The notes: generated by a model not told the origin, from the sequence alone. DNA of 36,407 bases from Acidobacteriaceae bacterium (GCA_030040935.1 JASHSG010000134.1:1-36407), one strand, 5' to 3'; positions 1 through 9,516 are shown, counted from the first letter of the stretch. Program-made: numbers and translations.

Positions 1-250
1 CGCCAAAAGCGTAGTGGATGAAGCGCGCCATCTTCCGCGCTTCCTTCTTGTCCACAAATTGCAGGGGATCGAAGTTCTTTACCTCGGCGGCGAACGTCAC
101 CGGGAATCCGGTGGTGTCAAATCCCGTAATCGGCGCCACTCCGCTGGCGCCGCCCAGGATTTGCCGCCATACCTCGGGAGCGGTGTTACCTACACCGCAG
201 ATTAGCCCCAGGCCTGTCACTACCACTCTGCGGTTGATTGCCTGGGTCAA
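1..250 (-). CDS. fabF: Beta-ketoacyl-ACP synthase II, N-terminal part (window edge)
   Basis: Condensing enzyme of type II fatty acid synthesis that elongates acyl-ACP with malonyl-ACP in the cytoplasm. Only about 83 N-terminal residues are inside the window. The minus-strand translation reads RRVVVTGLGLICGVGN near its start, the classic FabF opening, followed by an ITGFDTTGFPVTFAAEV stretch typical of KAS II; the catalytic Cys-His-His residues lie beyond the edge. The ORF track misses it because the start is TTG, at 250-248. That TTG lies only 3 bases after the acpP stop codon, so acpP and fabF are almost certainly co-transcribed, as in many bacteria. No in-frame ATG lies nearby. Family assignment is secure; the TTG start is inferred from the conserved N-terminus. 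Confidence 0.93.
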   Translation of the reverse strand, partial: MTQAINRRVVVTGLGLICGVGNTAPEVWRQILGGASGVAPITGFDTTGFPVTFAAEVKNFDPLQFVDKKEARKMARFIHYAFG

Positions 251-253
251 CGC

Positions 254-496
254 TTACTTGCCGCCTTTCGCGTTCTTCTCGATGTAGTCCATCGCGTCTT
301 TCACCGTCTTGATCTTCTCGGCGTCCTCGTCGGGAATCTCCATGTCGAACGCCTCTTCGAACTGCATCACCAGTTCGACCACGTCCAGCGAATCGGCGCC
401 CAGATCTTCCTGAAAGCTGGCGCCGGGCGTCACTTCGGCTTCGTCCACCTGTAACTGCTCGACGATGATCTGCTTCACTTTTTCTTCAACAGCCAT
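254..496 (-). CDS. acpP: Acyl carrier protein
   Basis: Acyl carrier of fatty acid synthesis, 80 residues, the usual size. The phosphopantetheine attachment motif [12 protein letters not shown] is present at about residues 33-44 (Ser36), within the expected acidic four-helix sequence, ending [16 protein letters not shown]. The ORF track starts it far upstream at 751, but the true start is the ATG at 496-494. It is preceded by a strong Shine-Dalgarno AGGAGAGG (502-509) and gives the standard [16 protein letters not shown]-terminus. It is followed almost directly by fabF. A candidate promoter with both hexamers lies at 569-598. Confidence 0.97.
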   Translation of the reverse strand: MAVEEKVKQIIVEQLQVDEAEVTPGASFQEDLGADSLDVVELVMQFEEAFDMEIPDEDAEKIKTVKDAMDYIEKNAKGGK

Positions 497-568
497 GCGT
501 ACCTCTCCTCGTGTTGTTGGGAACTTAAGAATTCGCTTCGGGATTTGGAAACAACGCCCTGCGTGCCT

Positions 569-598
569 ACCATACTGGCCCGCGGCGGGAAATGACAA
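569..598 (-). promoter_or_regulatory. Candidate sigma-70-type promoter of acpP-fabF
   Basis: On the minus strand TTGTCA (598-593) and TATGGT (574-569) are separated by 18 bases, giving a start near 562 and a leader of about 65 nt before acpP. Recognised by eye only. Confidence 0.45.
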
Positions 599-763
599 CC
601 ATCGCGCCAACAAATCTGCGCATGGCCCCGAATCTTCAAGTCTACCGGCAGGAACCGGGGGTGTAAAGGCGTCTGTCCCGGGGGAAACGATTGAAGAAAC
701 AGGAAATAGGAAGAAGGGAATAGGGAACAGAACGACTGCCCGGAAATGCACAGGCGCAAAGCG

Positions 764-769
764 TATATT
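764..769 (+). promoter_or_regulatory. Possible -10 box of rmuC (TATATT)
   Basis: TATATT lies 24 bases upstream of the chosen rmuC ATG in otherwise GC-rich DNA. No convincing -35 hexamer is visible at 17 bases. Confidence 0.3.
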
Positions 770-793
770 TGGCGAAGAGGGGATCCACTATCG

Positions 794-2200
794 ATGGTCG
801 AAATTGCGCTCGGAGTTTGTATCGTTCTGGCATTTGTGATCGGGCTCCTCTTCGGACGCTCTTCAGGTCAGGCATCCGCGAAAGCCGAAAGCGAAGCTCA
901 AGCCGAAACCATCGACGTCCTCAAAGGGGATAAAACGCGGCTTGATTCGCTCTGTGAATCGCAGGCTGCCGAGAACCAGCAACTTCGCGAGAGAATCGCG
1001 CGTGCCGAAGAGCGCCAGGCGGCTCAGGAGCAGAAATTTACACAGATGAAGGCGGACCTCGACACTGCGTTCGCCGATCTGGCCGCCAAAGCTCTCCGAG
1101 ACAATAATGAAAGCTTCCTTAGCCTGGCCAATCAAAAACTCGGCGCGCAAAGCAACGAAGCAAAGCAAACGCTTGAGGCCAAAGAACTCGCGATCAAAAA
1201 TCTCGTGGATCCGCTGACCCAAACGCTCGCTAACCTCGACCAACAGACCCGCGCGATGGAGACCGCGCGCGCGGGGGCCTATGCAGGTATGACGACTCTC
1301 GTCACCAACCTGCAGAATTCGATTCCCACCTCGCTCGAATCCCTGAAAAATGAAACCGCCCAGCTCATCAGCGCTTTGCGTGCGCCCAAAACCCGCGGCA
1401 ACTGGGGCGAACTCCAATTGCGCCGTTGCGTCGAATACGCCGGGATGATCGAGTACTGCTCGTTCTCTGAGCAGGTGTCGGCCCGCAATGAAGATGACCA
1501 GTTGCTGCGCCCCGATCTTTCGATCCTGCTTCCCAACGGGCGCGAAATCGTTGTCGATGCAAAAACCCCGCTCGATGCATTTCTTGACGCAACGGGGAAT
1601 GACGACCCCGCGACTCAGAAGCTGCGCCTGGATGCCCACGCACAGCGAGTTCGCACCCACCTTAAGGAGCTATCGGGTAAAGCGTATTGGAAACAGTTCG
1701 AGAAAGCCCCCGACTTTGTCGTCTGCTTCCTTCCCGGTGAGGCGCTCTTCAGCGCAGCACTCGAAGCCGATCCTTCGCTCATAGAATTCGGAGCGCAAAG
1801 CCACGTCGTCCTCGCTACGCCTACTACGCTCATCGCACTGCTGCGCGCGATTGACTTCGGCTGGCAGCAATCGAAAATTACGGAGAATGCGAAGGCAATT
1901 CATGAGTTGGGCCGCCGCATATACGAGAAGCTCGTGGTAGCGCAGTCCCACGTCACGAGGCTTGGCAATGCTCTTACCAACAGCGTCGACACCTACAACA
2001 AGTTTCTCGGCTCAATCGAAGGCAAGCAGGGTGGAAGTGTCTTCTTTCTAGGACGTCAGCTCGGAGAGCTCGTCCATTCCGATCAGGAGCTCGCCGAAAT
2101 CAAGCAGCTCCAGCCGGATTCGCGCGACATGGAATCGCCCGAGTGGTCGCAGCCGCTGCTCGCTGGCGCCCCTCAGGACACCTCCAAAACTGGGCAGTAG
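794..2200 (+). CDS. rmuC: DNA recombination protein RmuC homologue
   Basis: RmuC family, a membrane-anchored protein with a predicted nuclease-like fold that limits DNA inversions and rearrangements; its biochemical activity is not well defined. About 468 residues. An N-terminal membrane helix (VEIALGVCIVLAFVIGLLFG) is followed by a long Ala/Glu/Gln-rich coiled coil with many LRERIARAEER-type heptads, then the conserved RmuC domain with the signature RGNWGELQLRRCVEYAGM and later the DAKTPLDAF and PDFVVCFLPGEALF stretches. The track begins at 746, but the ATG at 794 places the membrane helix at the very N-terminus and has GAGGGG 12 bases upstream. It is divergent from acpP-fabF. Confidence 0.92.
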   Translation: MVEIALGVCIVLAFVIGLLFGRSSGQASAKAESEAQAETIDVLKGDKTRLDSLCESQAAENQQLRERIARAEERQAAQEQKFTQMKADLDTAFADLAAKALRDNNESFLSLANQKLGAQSNEAKQTLEAKELAIKNLVDPLTQTLANLDQQTRAMETARAGAYAGMTTLVTNLQNSIPTSLESLKNETAQLISALRAPKTRGNWGELQLRRCVEYAGMIEYCSFSEQVSARNEDDQLLRPDLSILLPNGREIVVDAKTPLDAFLDATGNDDPATQKLRLDAHAQRVRTHLKELSGKAYWKQFEKAPDFVVCFLPGEALFSAALEADPSLIEFGAQSHVVLATPTTLIALLRAIDFGWQQSKITENAKAIHELGRRIYEKLVVAQSHVTRLGNALTNSVDTYNKFLGSIEGKQGGSVFFLGRQLGELVHSDQELAEIKQLQPDSRDMESPEWSQPLLAGAPQDTSKTGQ

Positions 2201-2257
2201 TCCTGGAGACCTTCGAATTGGAGTGTCGCCGACTCGCTGACTTCTAACTCGCCCCAC

Positions 2258-2692
2258 CTACCGCTGCGGCGCCGGCGGCGTTGCAGGCGCCGCAGGCTGG
2301 CTCGGCGCTGCCGGCGCTGGCGTATCCTTCACCCTGGTCAGCGTCAAGTCCATCCCGGGGAAATCGGCCGAATCGGACTTCGTCGTCATCTTGATCGTGT
2401 CCCCGTCCACTGTACAGTCGTGGTGGATGGTGATCCCGTTAAACGAATCGTCAAACGTGAACTTATCTCCGTCCACCTTGCCGTTGCTGATCGCCGTGGG
2501 GTCGCCCTGCGGCAGCTGCACCGTGCCCGTCAGCGTAGCGCCATCCTGCTTAAAGGTGAAGGTAATCTGGATGCTCGTGCCATCCGGAGTCTTCACGTCT
2601 CCCGTCCAGGTTCCCGTCACGTCCGCGGCCATTGCCGTCGCCGCGCTCAATGTCATCGCCAGTCCAGCGAAAATTGATAGCATCTTCCCCAT
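2258..2692 (-). CDS. Small secreted protein, lipocalin-like beta-rich hypothetical
   Basis: Unrecognised by name. About 144 residues. A clear Sec signal peptide (MLSIFAGLAMTLSAATAMA, cleavage after AMA) precedes a compact beta-rich domain built of GTWTGDVKTPDG, ITFTFKQDGATLTGTVQ and DGDTIKMTTKS repeats, resembling small ligand-binding barrel proteins. The C-terminus is a Pro/Ala tail (PAPAAPSQPAAPATPP), possibly a linker to the envelope. The start is set at the ATG at 2692-2690 because GAGGGACC precedes it by a few bases; the track start at 2722 adds residues before the signal. It converges with rmuC. Probably periplasmic; function unknown. Confidence 0.8.
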   Translation of the reverse strand: MGKMLSIFAGLAMTLSAATAMAADVTGTWTGDVKTPDGTSIQITFTFKQDGATLTGTVQLPQGDPTAISNGKVDGDKFTFDDSFNGITIHHDCTVDGDTIKMTTKSDSADFPGMDLTLTRVKDTPAPAAPSQPAAPATPPAPQR

Positions 2693-2875
2693 TGGTCCCT
2701 CGAAGCCAACTTCACCGCGCACCCATCATACAGAGGAAATGTGAAAATTGAAAAGTAGCCTCCATGAGTAACCAATCAAGCATTCGCGATCTGAAGGGCA
2801 GGACTCGAGCAGAGAGCCTCCAGACACTTCACATCTGGCGCTTCGCCGTGCGTCGGTATTGGATAAAGCGCGGCG

Positions 2876-4258
2876 CTAGCTGGCGACGGAGGCGGCGCTG
2901 CGGCCGCGGCGGCGGGCAAGTGGCAGCGCTGTGAACCAGTAGAGCGGTGGCCCCAGTAGGGCGATCCCCGAGGCAAAAAGAAGAGATGAGACGTTGGCGA
3001 GGGCTGTGCCCGGATCACCCAGCTTCTCGCTCCGCGAGGCGTAGAGTGCGTACGCGATGAGGACGCTGGGGCCGATTGCGAGCAGGCAAACGAAGACAAA
3101 GTTGCCGGCACGGAACGGCCTCAGAAGCTGCGGCTCACGGACGCGAAGAGCTATAAGGGTGAGGAACTCAAGGATGAGACTCGTGCCGTAGAGAATGAGG
3201 TCGATGGAGATAAGGCGCTCGAAGGGAAGGCTGAGAGCGAGCGCCCAGCCCAGCCCGCAGAAGAGCACGCTAACCCAGGGAACACCGCGGCGGTTGCGGC
3301 GCTCGAAGATGCGCGGCAACATGCCATCGGCGGCCATGGCGATGGGCAGACGAGTATAGCTCATCATGAGCGCATTGAACATGCCAACGCCGCAGACGAC
3401 GCCTCCGGCAACGACAGCTATGGAAAGCGGAGTACCGCCGAGCTGGCCTGCGGCGACGGCCCACGAACCGGTGGTAAAGCCATCAGGCGAAAGTCCTCCC
3501 AAGGCCATTGCAGCAAGCGGCAGGACGTAAGTGATCGTTGTGATGATGGCAGCGCCAATGATTGCACGCGGGTAATTGCGCTGAGGGTGATCGACGTCGC
3601 GCGCGACGGTGGAGGCATTATCCCAGCCCATGTAGTTCCATAAACCAACGAGAATTGCGGTGGAGAGGCCCCCATCGGCATCGGACGGATGAGCGGGACG
3701 ACCCCATTCGATGGCAGGATGAAGTGTGAGGCCGCGCCAGAAGCCGAGAAAAACAAAGACAACAAAGGGCGCGAGGAGAAGCGCGGACATCCAAACAGAG
3801 TCTGCGCCGACGCGGGGCGCACCACGCAGGTTCCACGCGCAACATAAAACGACGACCGCCAGCGACCAGAGGTAATCACGCGGAGGGGTAGTTAGAGGGG
3901 AGCTGAATCTTCCCAGATAGAGGACAAAGATGCTGGGGTAGAGCGCCATGTCGAAAATGCTCGCCGAGAGCGAGAGCCAGCTTTCCTGGTAGCCCCAGAA
4001 GGACCCGAGGCCGCGACGCACCCAAATGTAAAAGCCGCCTTCATCGGGTATGGCGGCCGCGAGCTCGCCAATCATCAGAGCAGTTGGTAGGCTCCAGACG
4101 AGCGGTAGAACAAGCAGAATGGCGATGGCCCAGGCATAGCCGGCGCCACCGAGAACATCCTCCATCCCGTAAGGGCCTCCGGATACCATAAAAAAAGTAG
4201 CGGCGATGAGCGGCAGAAGGAGGAGCTTTCTGGGCGCGAAGTCAAAGATGGCGCGCAT
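2876..4258 (-). CDS. APC-superfamily permease, polyamine:H+ symporter-like
   Basis: Inner-membrane amino acid or polyamine transporter of about 460 residues with roughly 12 hydrophobic helices. The N-terminal half contains VSGGPYGMEDVLGGAGYAWAI, WSLPTALMIGELAAAIPDEGG, FYIWVRRGLGSFWGYQESWL and IFDMALYPSIFVLYL, and later WNYMGWDNASTVARDVDHP. This pattern matches my memory of the plant and protist polyamine uptake (LAT/PUT) branch better than GadC-type exchangers. The gene has no Shine-Dalgarno, and TACATT lies 7 bases before the ATG. It lies about 740 bp downstream of gadB on the same strand, separated by two plus-strand tRNA genes, so a shared operon is unlikely. The substrate cannot be read from sequence. 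Confidence 0.85.
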   Translation of the reverse strand: MRAIFDFAPRKLLLLPLIAATFFMVSGGPYGMEDVLGGAGYAWAIAILLVLPLVWSLPTALMIGELAAAIPDEGGFYIWVRRGLGSFWGYQESWLSLSASIFDMALYPSIFVLYLGRFSSPLTTPPRDYLWSLAVVVLCCAWNLRGAPRVGADSVWMSALLLAPFVVFVFLGFWRGLTLHPAIEWGRPAHPSDADGGLSTAILVGLWNYMGWDNASTVARDVDHPQRNYPRAIIGAAIITTITYVLPLAAMALGGLSPDGFTTGSWAVAAGQLGGTPLSIAVVAGGVVCGVGMFNALMMSYTRLPIAMAADGMLPRIFERRNRRGVPWVSVLFCGLGWALALSLPFERLISIDLILYGTSLILEFLTLIALRVREPQLLRPFRAGNFVFVCLLAIGPSVLIAYALYASRSEKLGDPGTALANVSSLLFASGIALLGPPLYWFTALPLARRRGRSAASVAS

Positions 4259-4265
4259 ACAAATG

Positions 4266-4271
4266 AATGTA
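4266..4271 (-). promoter_or_regulatory. Possible -10 box of the APC permease (TACATT)
   Basis: TACATT on the minus strand lies 7 bases before the permease ATG (4258), so a normal start site would coincide with the start codon. The -35 region is poor. Confidence 0.3.
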
Positions 4272-4316
4272 ACTGTGGGCGCGCGAAAGGGAAAGCGTCA
4301 CGAATGCGAGTTCCGG

Positions 4317-4322
4317 TATAAT
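4317..4322 (+). promoter_or_regulatory. -10 box of tRNA-Ser (TATAAT)
   Basis: A perfect TATAAT sits 12 bases upstream of the tRNA-Ser 5' end. No good -35 hexamer is visible. Confidence 0.55.
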
Positions 4323-4334
4323 CCATTGAAGATC

Positions 4335-4427
<93 letters not shown>

Positions 4428-4745
4428 GAAAACTAGAATCAGCAACTTAGCGATCGTTTACCAGAGCTTCGGCTAAAGCTTATCCCATCGCCAGCTTCTC
4501 GGCATTTCGTAACGGAGAAGAAGCACGGGAAACTGTACCTCGTCGCTTTACATTGGACGGAACCTGACTTTCGGGAACCCTGAGCGGATGAACAACTTAG
4601 AGCTCTCATGCATCGAAGCTCAAGGCGCGTTCTCTAGATGTGAGGGGTCCAGTTCGATCGGACGGCGTGCACTGCGGCGGAAAAGCGCGAGCGTTGATCT
4701 TTTCGCGTTTACCAGGTGCTGCTAAACTATGATTTGCCACTCGAC
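4428..4745 (+). other. Intergenic stretch between two tRNA genes
   Basis: About 318 bases without a supportable gene or repeat. The last part supplies the promoter region of tRNA-Val. The spacing and separate -10 boxes suggest the two tRNA genes are transcribed independently. Confidence 0.5.
4728..4733 (+). promoter_or_regulatory. Possible -10 box of tRNA-Val (TATGAT)
   Basis: TATGAT ends 12 bases before the tRNA-Val 5' end, the same geometry as tRNA-Ser. No -35 box at the standard distance is convincing. Confidence 0.4.
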
Positions 4746-4822
4746 AGGCGCGTAGCTCAGTTGGTTAGAGCGCTTCCTTGACACGGAAGAGGTCGTTGGT
4801 TCGAATCCAATCGTGCCTACCA
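4746..4822 (+). tRNA. tRNA-Val (anticodon GAC)
   Basis: A complete cloverleaf. Acceptor AGGCGCG pairs with CGTGCCT with one G-T pair. The D arm is GCTCAGTTGGTTAGAGC, and the anticodon stem-loop CTTCCTTGACACGGAAG carries GAC. The T arm is GTTGGTTCGAATCCAAT, the discriminator is A and CCA is encoded. It reads GUC/GUU valine codons. Confidence 0.96.
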
Positions 4823-5001
4823 ATCTCCTCTAACTTCAATTGATTAAAGGCTTTACCTCTTGATAAGGTGGCTCAGTCGGTGCCGAATGGTGCTGGTTTT
4901 TGTGCCCTATTTTCTCCTCGGGAAGCAGTAACGATGCAACTCTTGCATTCGCGTCCTTCTTGTGGCGAGAAACGGTCTGAGAGTAGAGCCTCAGCGTAGC
5001 G

Positions 5002-6399
5002 TTACCTGCCCGAATGATTGTGTGTACCGGATCCAGCGTCGGGTCGGAGAGCCCCGTGTGAGCGATGCTGCAAATGCTCAATGGTGCGTCCCATCTCAAG
5101 CAGAAGCTCCCGGGCCATTTCACGCGTGAAGCCGTGGCGAATGAGAATACGCTGGATGACGAGATCCTCGCGGTTGGGCGGCATGGAGTAAGCGGGAACG
5201 AGCCAGCCACGATCGCGCAATCGATCGGCGACGTCATAGAGCGTGAACGGCGTGCGTGCTGGGTCTCTAAGTTTCCAACAAACGCCCGGAATGCCGCCCA
5301 CGCCGTCATAGATGATTTCGAATGGTCCGAACGCGGCGATTTGGACGGCAAGCTCTCTGCCGATGTCCGAGCACTCGGATTGGATTCGGCGATAGCCTGC
5401 CTTGCCGAGGCGGAGGAAATTGTAATACTGGCAGATGATTTCGCCGCCGGGCCGCGAGAAGTTGAGCGCGAAGGTGGGAATGTTGCCGCCGAGATAATTG
5501 ACGTCGAAGATCAGCTCATCAGGCAGGTCAAGCTTTTCGCGCCAGAGCGCCCAGCCGACTCCCAGAGGCGCCAGCCCGAACTTGTGGCCTGAGGCATTGA
5601 TAGATCGGACGCGCGGCAAACGAAAATCCCAGAGCAAATTAGGCTCGAGAAAGGGTGCAAGAAAAGCGCCGCTCGCGCCGTCGACGTGAATCGGAATATC
5701 GAGGCCCGTCTCGGCGTGAAGCTTATCGAGGGCCATGCTGATCTCGTGGACGGGCTCGAATTGCAAAGTGAAGGTGACGCCCAGGGTGACGACAACGCCG
5801 ATAGTGTTTTCGTCGCAACGCTTCAACACTTCATCGGGCGTGAGCAAAAGGCGCTCGTTTTCCATGGGAACTTCGCGAATGTTGACATCGAAATAACGGC
5901 AGAACTTGTGCCAGCAGACCTGAACCGGGCCCATGACCAGGTTGGGGGAATCTGTTCGCTTGCCGAGGGCATTTTGCCGCTTGCGCCAGTTCCACTTCAT
6001 CGCCAGGCCTCCAAGCATCGCGGCTTCGCTGGAGCCTGTGGTGGAGCAGCCCATGGTGCTCGCTGATTCGGGGGAGTTCCAAAGATCGGCAAGCATGTGA
6101 ACGCAGCGCTCTTCTATCGCTGCGGTCTGTGGGTATTCATCCTTGTCGATCATGTTCTTGTCGGCCGATTCATCCATGAGGAGACCGACTTCGGGCTCGA
6201 TCCATGTAGTGCAGAAAGTGGCCAGATTGTGCTGGGAGTTTCCATCGAGAACGAGCTGCGCGTGGATCGTGCGATAGACGGCTTGCGGGTCGTGCGAGAT
6301 TTCAGGAAATATATACGTCTGGCCGCTGCGATGCAGAGCGTCCGATTCGATGGCATTCGTCGGGCGGGCGCTCAGTTGGCGAGTGTTGTGAAGTGGCAT
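5002..6399 (-). CDS. gadB: Glutamate decarboxylase
   Basis: PLP-dependent cytoplasmic enzyme converting glutamate to GABA and CO2 with consumption of a proton; in other bacteria it is the core of glutamate-dependent acid resistance. 465 residues, the same size as Escherichia coli GadA/B. The PLP lysine lies in [15 protein letters not shown] (Lys273), with HVDGASGAF before it and the substrate-loop region [14 protein letters not shown] at about 118-131. The ATG at 6399 is preceded by AGGAGAG. It lies 66 bases downstream of the beta-helix gene and may be the last gene of a ppk2/beta-helix/gadB transcript. No recognisable GadC antiporter is in the window; the nearest transporter is the APC permease. 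The C-terminus ends [16 protein letters not shown] and diverges from E. coli GadB. Confidence 0.95.
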   Translation of the reverse strand: MPLHNTRQLSARPTNAIESDALHRSGQTYIFPEISHDPQAVYRTIHAQLVLDGNSQHNLATFCTTWIEPEVGLLMDESADKNMIDKDEYPQTAAIEERCVHMLADLWNSPESASTMGCSTTGSSEAAMLGGLAMKWNWRKRQNALGKRTDSPNLVMGPVQVCWHKFCRYFDVNIREVPMENERLLLTPDEVLKRCDENTIGVVVTLGVTFTLQFEPVHEISMALDKLHAETGLDIPIHVDGASGAFLAPFLEPNLLWDFRLPRVRSINASGHKFGLAPLGVGWALWREKLDLPDELIFDVNYLGGNIPTFALNFSRPGGEIICQYYNFLRLGKAGYRRIQSECSDIGRELAVQIAAFGPFEIIYDGVGGIPGVCWKLRDPARTPFTLYDVADRLRDRGWLVPAYSMPPNREDLVIQRILIRHGFTREMARELLLEMGRTIEHLQHRSHGALRPDAGSGTHNHSGR

Positions 6400-6465
6400 A
6401 AGCTCTCCTACTTGCGGAATTCATTCGAGGAGCGTGGACACCGGCAGAAAGCCATCATCCTTGAG

Positions 6466-9400
6466 TTAATCTGAAGTTTTAACTCTAACTGCAAACAGCG
6501 AGTGCTGAGCGAGGATGAACAGCGTACCGCGGTCCGCGCCGCCGAAGATAATATCAATCGGACGCTCGGGGACATCGATTTGACCGATTAGTCTTCCCGC
6601 CGGGTTGTAGACGAAGATCTCCCCGTTGGCAACGTACACGTTGCCCTGGATGTCGACGGCGACGCTTTCACCGCCGCGCTCGGTGAAAGGCTGCAGACTG
6701 TGCAGCGTGCCGTCGGCAGCGACGCGCGCGTTATAGGTGCGGTCTTCCGATTCGCTGCTGACATAAATTCGCTGGCCCGGCAGAGCGGTGATGAAACCGT
6801 ACGTATCAAGATTGTCGGAGAATCGCCAGCCAGTGGAGTCGGGAGGACCCTGCTGAAAGACGCGTCCTGCGGGCAGGATGACGCTGCCATCGAGCGAGAC
6901 ATACTCCCTTGTTTTCGGCGTGGATACATCGTCCGCAAACATTTCGGCGAGCGACTTGTAAGTGAGCGTCGAGAAGTCGAGCTGGTTTCGGAATTCGCCG
7001 TTGTTCCAATAGTTGACCGGAAAAATCTCTGCGGCTCCTGGATGGGGGGCCGATGGCTCCGGCGTGAGAATCGAAATCTGATCCTCCGCCGAGCCGGGGC
7101 GGAATGAATAGACAGTTCCTTCCGGACCAGCAGAAGAGACCACGAGCAGGTTGCCCGATCTATCGAAAGCGAGATTGACCGGATCGAGAGCGTTGTCACG
7201 TTCGATGGTTAGACCTTCGGCAGCCGACCAGCCATAAATGCGCTGCTCGTGGTGATCGACAAAATATAGCTTGCCGGCAGCGTCGACTGCAGCGCCGGAG
7301 ATGAAGAAGAAGCCGTCTTCGAGTCTCTCAACCTTCGTGCTGGACGCGAGGATGGCGGAGGCATGGGTGGTGTGCGGGGCTGGCGGGTTCTCGGGAATAT
7401 CGAGCATTGCAAATTCGCGCTCGCGGACTTCAAGGTGATGCGTCATATCCTGAATTGCGTTTTCATAGGGATATTTGCTGGCGCGAAGATACGTGCCACA
7501 ACCATTGTCATCGCAGGTGGGATAGCCGCTTTCGGCATTGATGTGCACGTTGCGGAAGTGAATGTCTCCGGAATGATAAAGGCGAACCGCAGCCGGAAAG
7601 GACGCCCGAGATCGCGTTACGCGATAGCCGTGATAATTGGCGATAGTGATGTTGCGCGACCACCTGAATTCGAGCGATAACGATTCGGGACTTTCTCCGG
7701 CCTCTTCCTCGGTCTGAGGCGCGTTGACGTCCCAATTTTCGACGTGGTCGAATATGACTTCGTTACGCACGTGATGTTCGGTCGAAAGCTCGTAAACGTG
7801 GCCGGGAGTCTTCGTGTCTGAAACGTAAAAACCGGCTTGGGCGAAGGTGTCGGGAGTCCAGATGTCTGCGAACGTTCCGCCACCACCATGAGTGATCCAA
7901 AGGCTGGGGTATTGCCCGTCCCAGCGCTTCGCGAGTACGGAATCAGCGGTGTGATTATTGTTGTAGGGATTGAAGCCGGTGCCGTGGCCGCCGAGAAAAC
8001 GTACATCGTCGATGAGGGAACGTTCGCCGGATTGCCACAGCACGCCGACAGCGCGGGGGTTGATGCCGCCGGTGTAGACTCCGAAACCGCTGATGATGTT
8101 GGACCCGCCGACGGGCGACCTGATCACTGGCCGTGGCGCACCGACACCCTGAAATCCCGGCGCGGAATCATCGAGGTCGAATTGAGTCAGCGTGGGATGC
8201 AGGCCGATTAGAATTGTGTCATGCTTCAAGGTCAGCGTGTCGCTGACGCGGTAGTGGCCGCTGGGAAAATAGAGCACGCGATGCGCGGCGATGGCGTTCT
8301 GGATTGCCGATGTGTCGTCGGTGGTTCCATCGCCCACAACGCCGAGGTTGTGAACGTTGACCCATTCGGATGTGGGCGGCAGGGCCGGAATCGCAGGCGG
8401 AAGTGGGGCGGGAAGCGCGCTGAGCGCCACGGCATCGTAGCGCTGGCCGATTGCGCCGGTCATTCCTTCGCCCGGCACGATGAGCCCATAGTTGAAACTT
8501 CTCACCTGGTAGATCGCAGCCTTTGCGGGAATCGATTTTCCGCTTTCGCGAAAAAGAACGAATGTGGGGACATCGTCGAGCGTGGCGCTTTCAAAGCCGA
8601 TTTCAGTCAGCGGGCTTTTTTCATTGCTGATGATGACGGCGGCTTTTGCGACATGCTCGAAGCGGCAGTCTTTCGCCCACATCTCGTCGGAATAGTGCGG
8701 GTCAATGTCGATGGCCACAGGAAGGTTGCGGAAGGTGTCGCGGATGAGGGTGAGGCCTACTTCGTGCTCGCGAACCGCCGCCTCGCGCTGGCCGTCGAAG
8801 ACCGAATCGATCAGCGTGAATTGCCAGGCGGGAGAGGTTTTATCGGTCAGAATTCCGTAGCGGCCGCCGTAGAAATGGAGATCCTCGGCCTCGTTGCCGA
8901 CCTCTGTGAGCGCAGCCAGGCCGGAGCCGACATGAAAATCCATGTGGCTGAGATACGCATGCTGCGCGACATGAAAGCGAATGGCGATCGCGGCCGGGTT
9001 GCCATCGCCGATCTCGAAGTCGATGTTGCTGATCGCGGAATAGAAAGTGTCTTCGTCCGCGTCGGCCACATTGTCGTTGGGCGGCACGCTGCCGGGCGGA
9101 GGAAACGGAACGCGCCTGGCGGATCGCTGAATGGCGGCAGGGCTTGCGCCGGTGAACATGAGCATGACGCCTTCGCCGGATTGAAATCCCGGCGTGTTGT
9201 CAGCGAGCGCGAAAACGGGGCGCGTGGCGCCATAGCCGATGAGGCGCACGCCCGGCCAAAGATAGACGGTGCGCGTGATGCGGTAGCGACCGGAGGGGAC
9301 GAAGACAAGTCCCTCGCGAACGCCGCCTTCTGCTTTGTCGATTGCCGCCTGAATCGCCGCCGTGTCGTCTGCTGCGCCGTCGGCATGCGCGCCGAACTCC

Positions 9401-9516
9401 TGCGCGGTGAGATAGACGGCTTTCGGGTCGTCGAGCCGCGTTGTAAAGACGGAGGATGCCGAAGAGACAGAAGTGATGCCCAGCAAAAGCGCGGAGCACA
9501 GCAGAGCTTTCTTCAT
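6466..9516 (-). CDS. Secreted double beta-helix (pectate-lyase-3/GH55-like) protein with C-terminal beta-propeller
   Basis: Large extracytoplasmic protein, 1016 residues, probably acting on polysaccharide. A signal peptide (MKKALLCSALLLGITSVSSAS) is followed by a first Pectate_lyase_3-type helix opening (YLTAQEFGAHADGAADDTAAIQAAID) at about residue 35. A second, very similar opening (NVHNLGVVGDGTTDDTSAIQNAIAAH) lies near 390, so the fold is duplicated as in GH55 glucanases. The final roughly 300 residues (GAAVDAAGKLYFVDHHEQRIYGW, LAFDRSGNLLVVSS, VAVDIQGNVYVANGEIFVYN) look like NHL/SMP-30 beta-propeller blades. AAGGA precedes the ATG. It starts 39 bases after the ppk2 stop. The substrate is unknown; no catalytic residues are assigned. 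Confidence 0.82.
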   Translation of the reverse strand: MKKALLCSALLLGITSVSSASSVFTTRLDDPKAVYLTAQEFGAHADGAADDTAAIQAAIDKAEGGVREGLVFVPSGRYRITRTVYLWPGVRLIGYGATRPVFALADNTPGFQSGEGVMLMFTGASPAAIQRSARRVPFPPPGSVPPNDNVADADEDTFYSAISNIDFEIGDGNPAAIAIRFHVAQHAYLSHMDFHVGSGLAALTEVGNEAEDLHFYGGRYGILTDKTSPAWQFTLIDSVFDGQREAAVREHEVGLTLIRDTFRNLPVAIDIDPHYSDEMWAKDCRFEHVAKAAVIISNEKSPLTEIGFESATLDDVPTFVLFRESGKSIPAKAAIYQVRSFNYGLIVPGEGMTGAIGQRYDAVALSALPAPLPPAIPALPPTSEWVNVHNLGVVGDGTTDDTSAIQNAIAAHRVLYFPSGHYRVSDTLTLKHDTILIGLHPTLTQFDLDDSAPGFQGVGAPRPVIRSPVGGSNIISGFGVYTGGINPRAVGVLWQSGERSLIDDVRFLGGHGTGFNPYNNNHTADSVLAKRWDGQYPSLWITHGGGGTFADIWTPDTFAQAGFYVSDTKTPGHVYELSTEHHVRNEVIFDHVENWDVNAPQTEEEAGESPESLSLEFRWSRNITIANYHGYRVTRSRASFPAAVRLYHSGDIHFRNVHINAESGYPTCDDNGCGTYLRASKYPYENAIQDMTHHLEVREREFAMLDIPENPPAPHTTHASAILASSTKVERLEDGFFFISGAAVDAAGKLYFVDHHEQRIYGWSAAEGLTIERDNALDPVNLAFDRSGNLLVVSSAGPEGTVYSFRPGSAEDQISILTPEPSAPHPGAAEIFPVNYWNNGEFRNQLDFSTLTYKSLAEMFADDVSTPKTREYVSLDGSVILPAGRVFQQGPPDSTGWRFSDNLDTYGFITALPGQRIYVSSESEDRTYNARVAADGTLHSLQPFTERGGESVAVDIQGNVYVANGEIFVYNPAGRLIGQIDVPERPIDIIFGGADRGTLFILAQHSLFAVRVKTSD

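Noticed and set aside
4934-4948. Hairpin ATGCAA-CTC-TTGCAT as gadB terminator
   Set aside because: The stem is only 6 bp and AT-rich with no T-run; insufficient for an intrinsic terminator.
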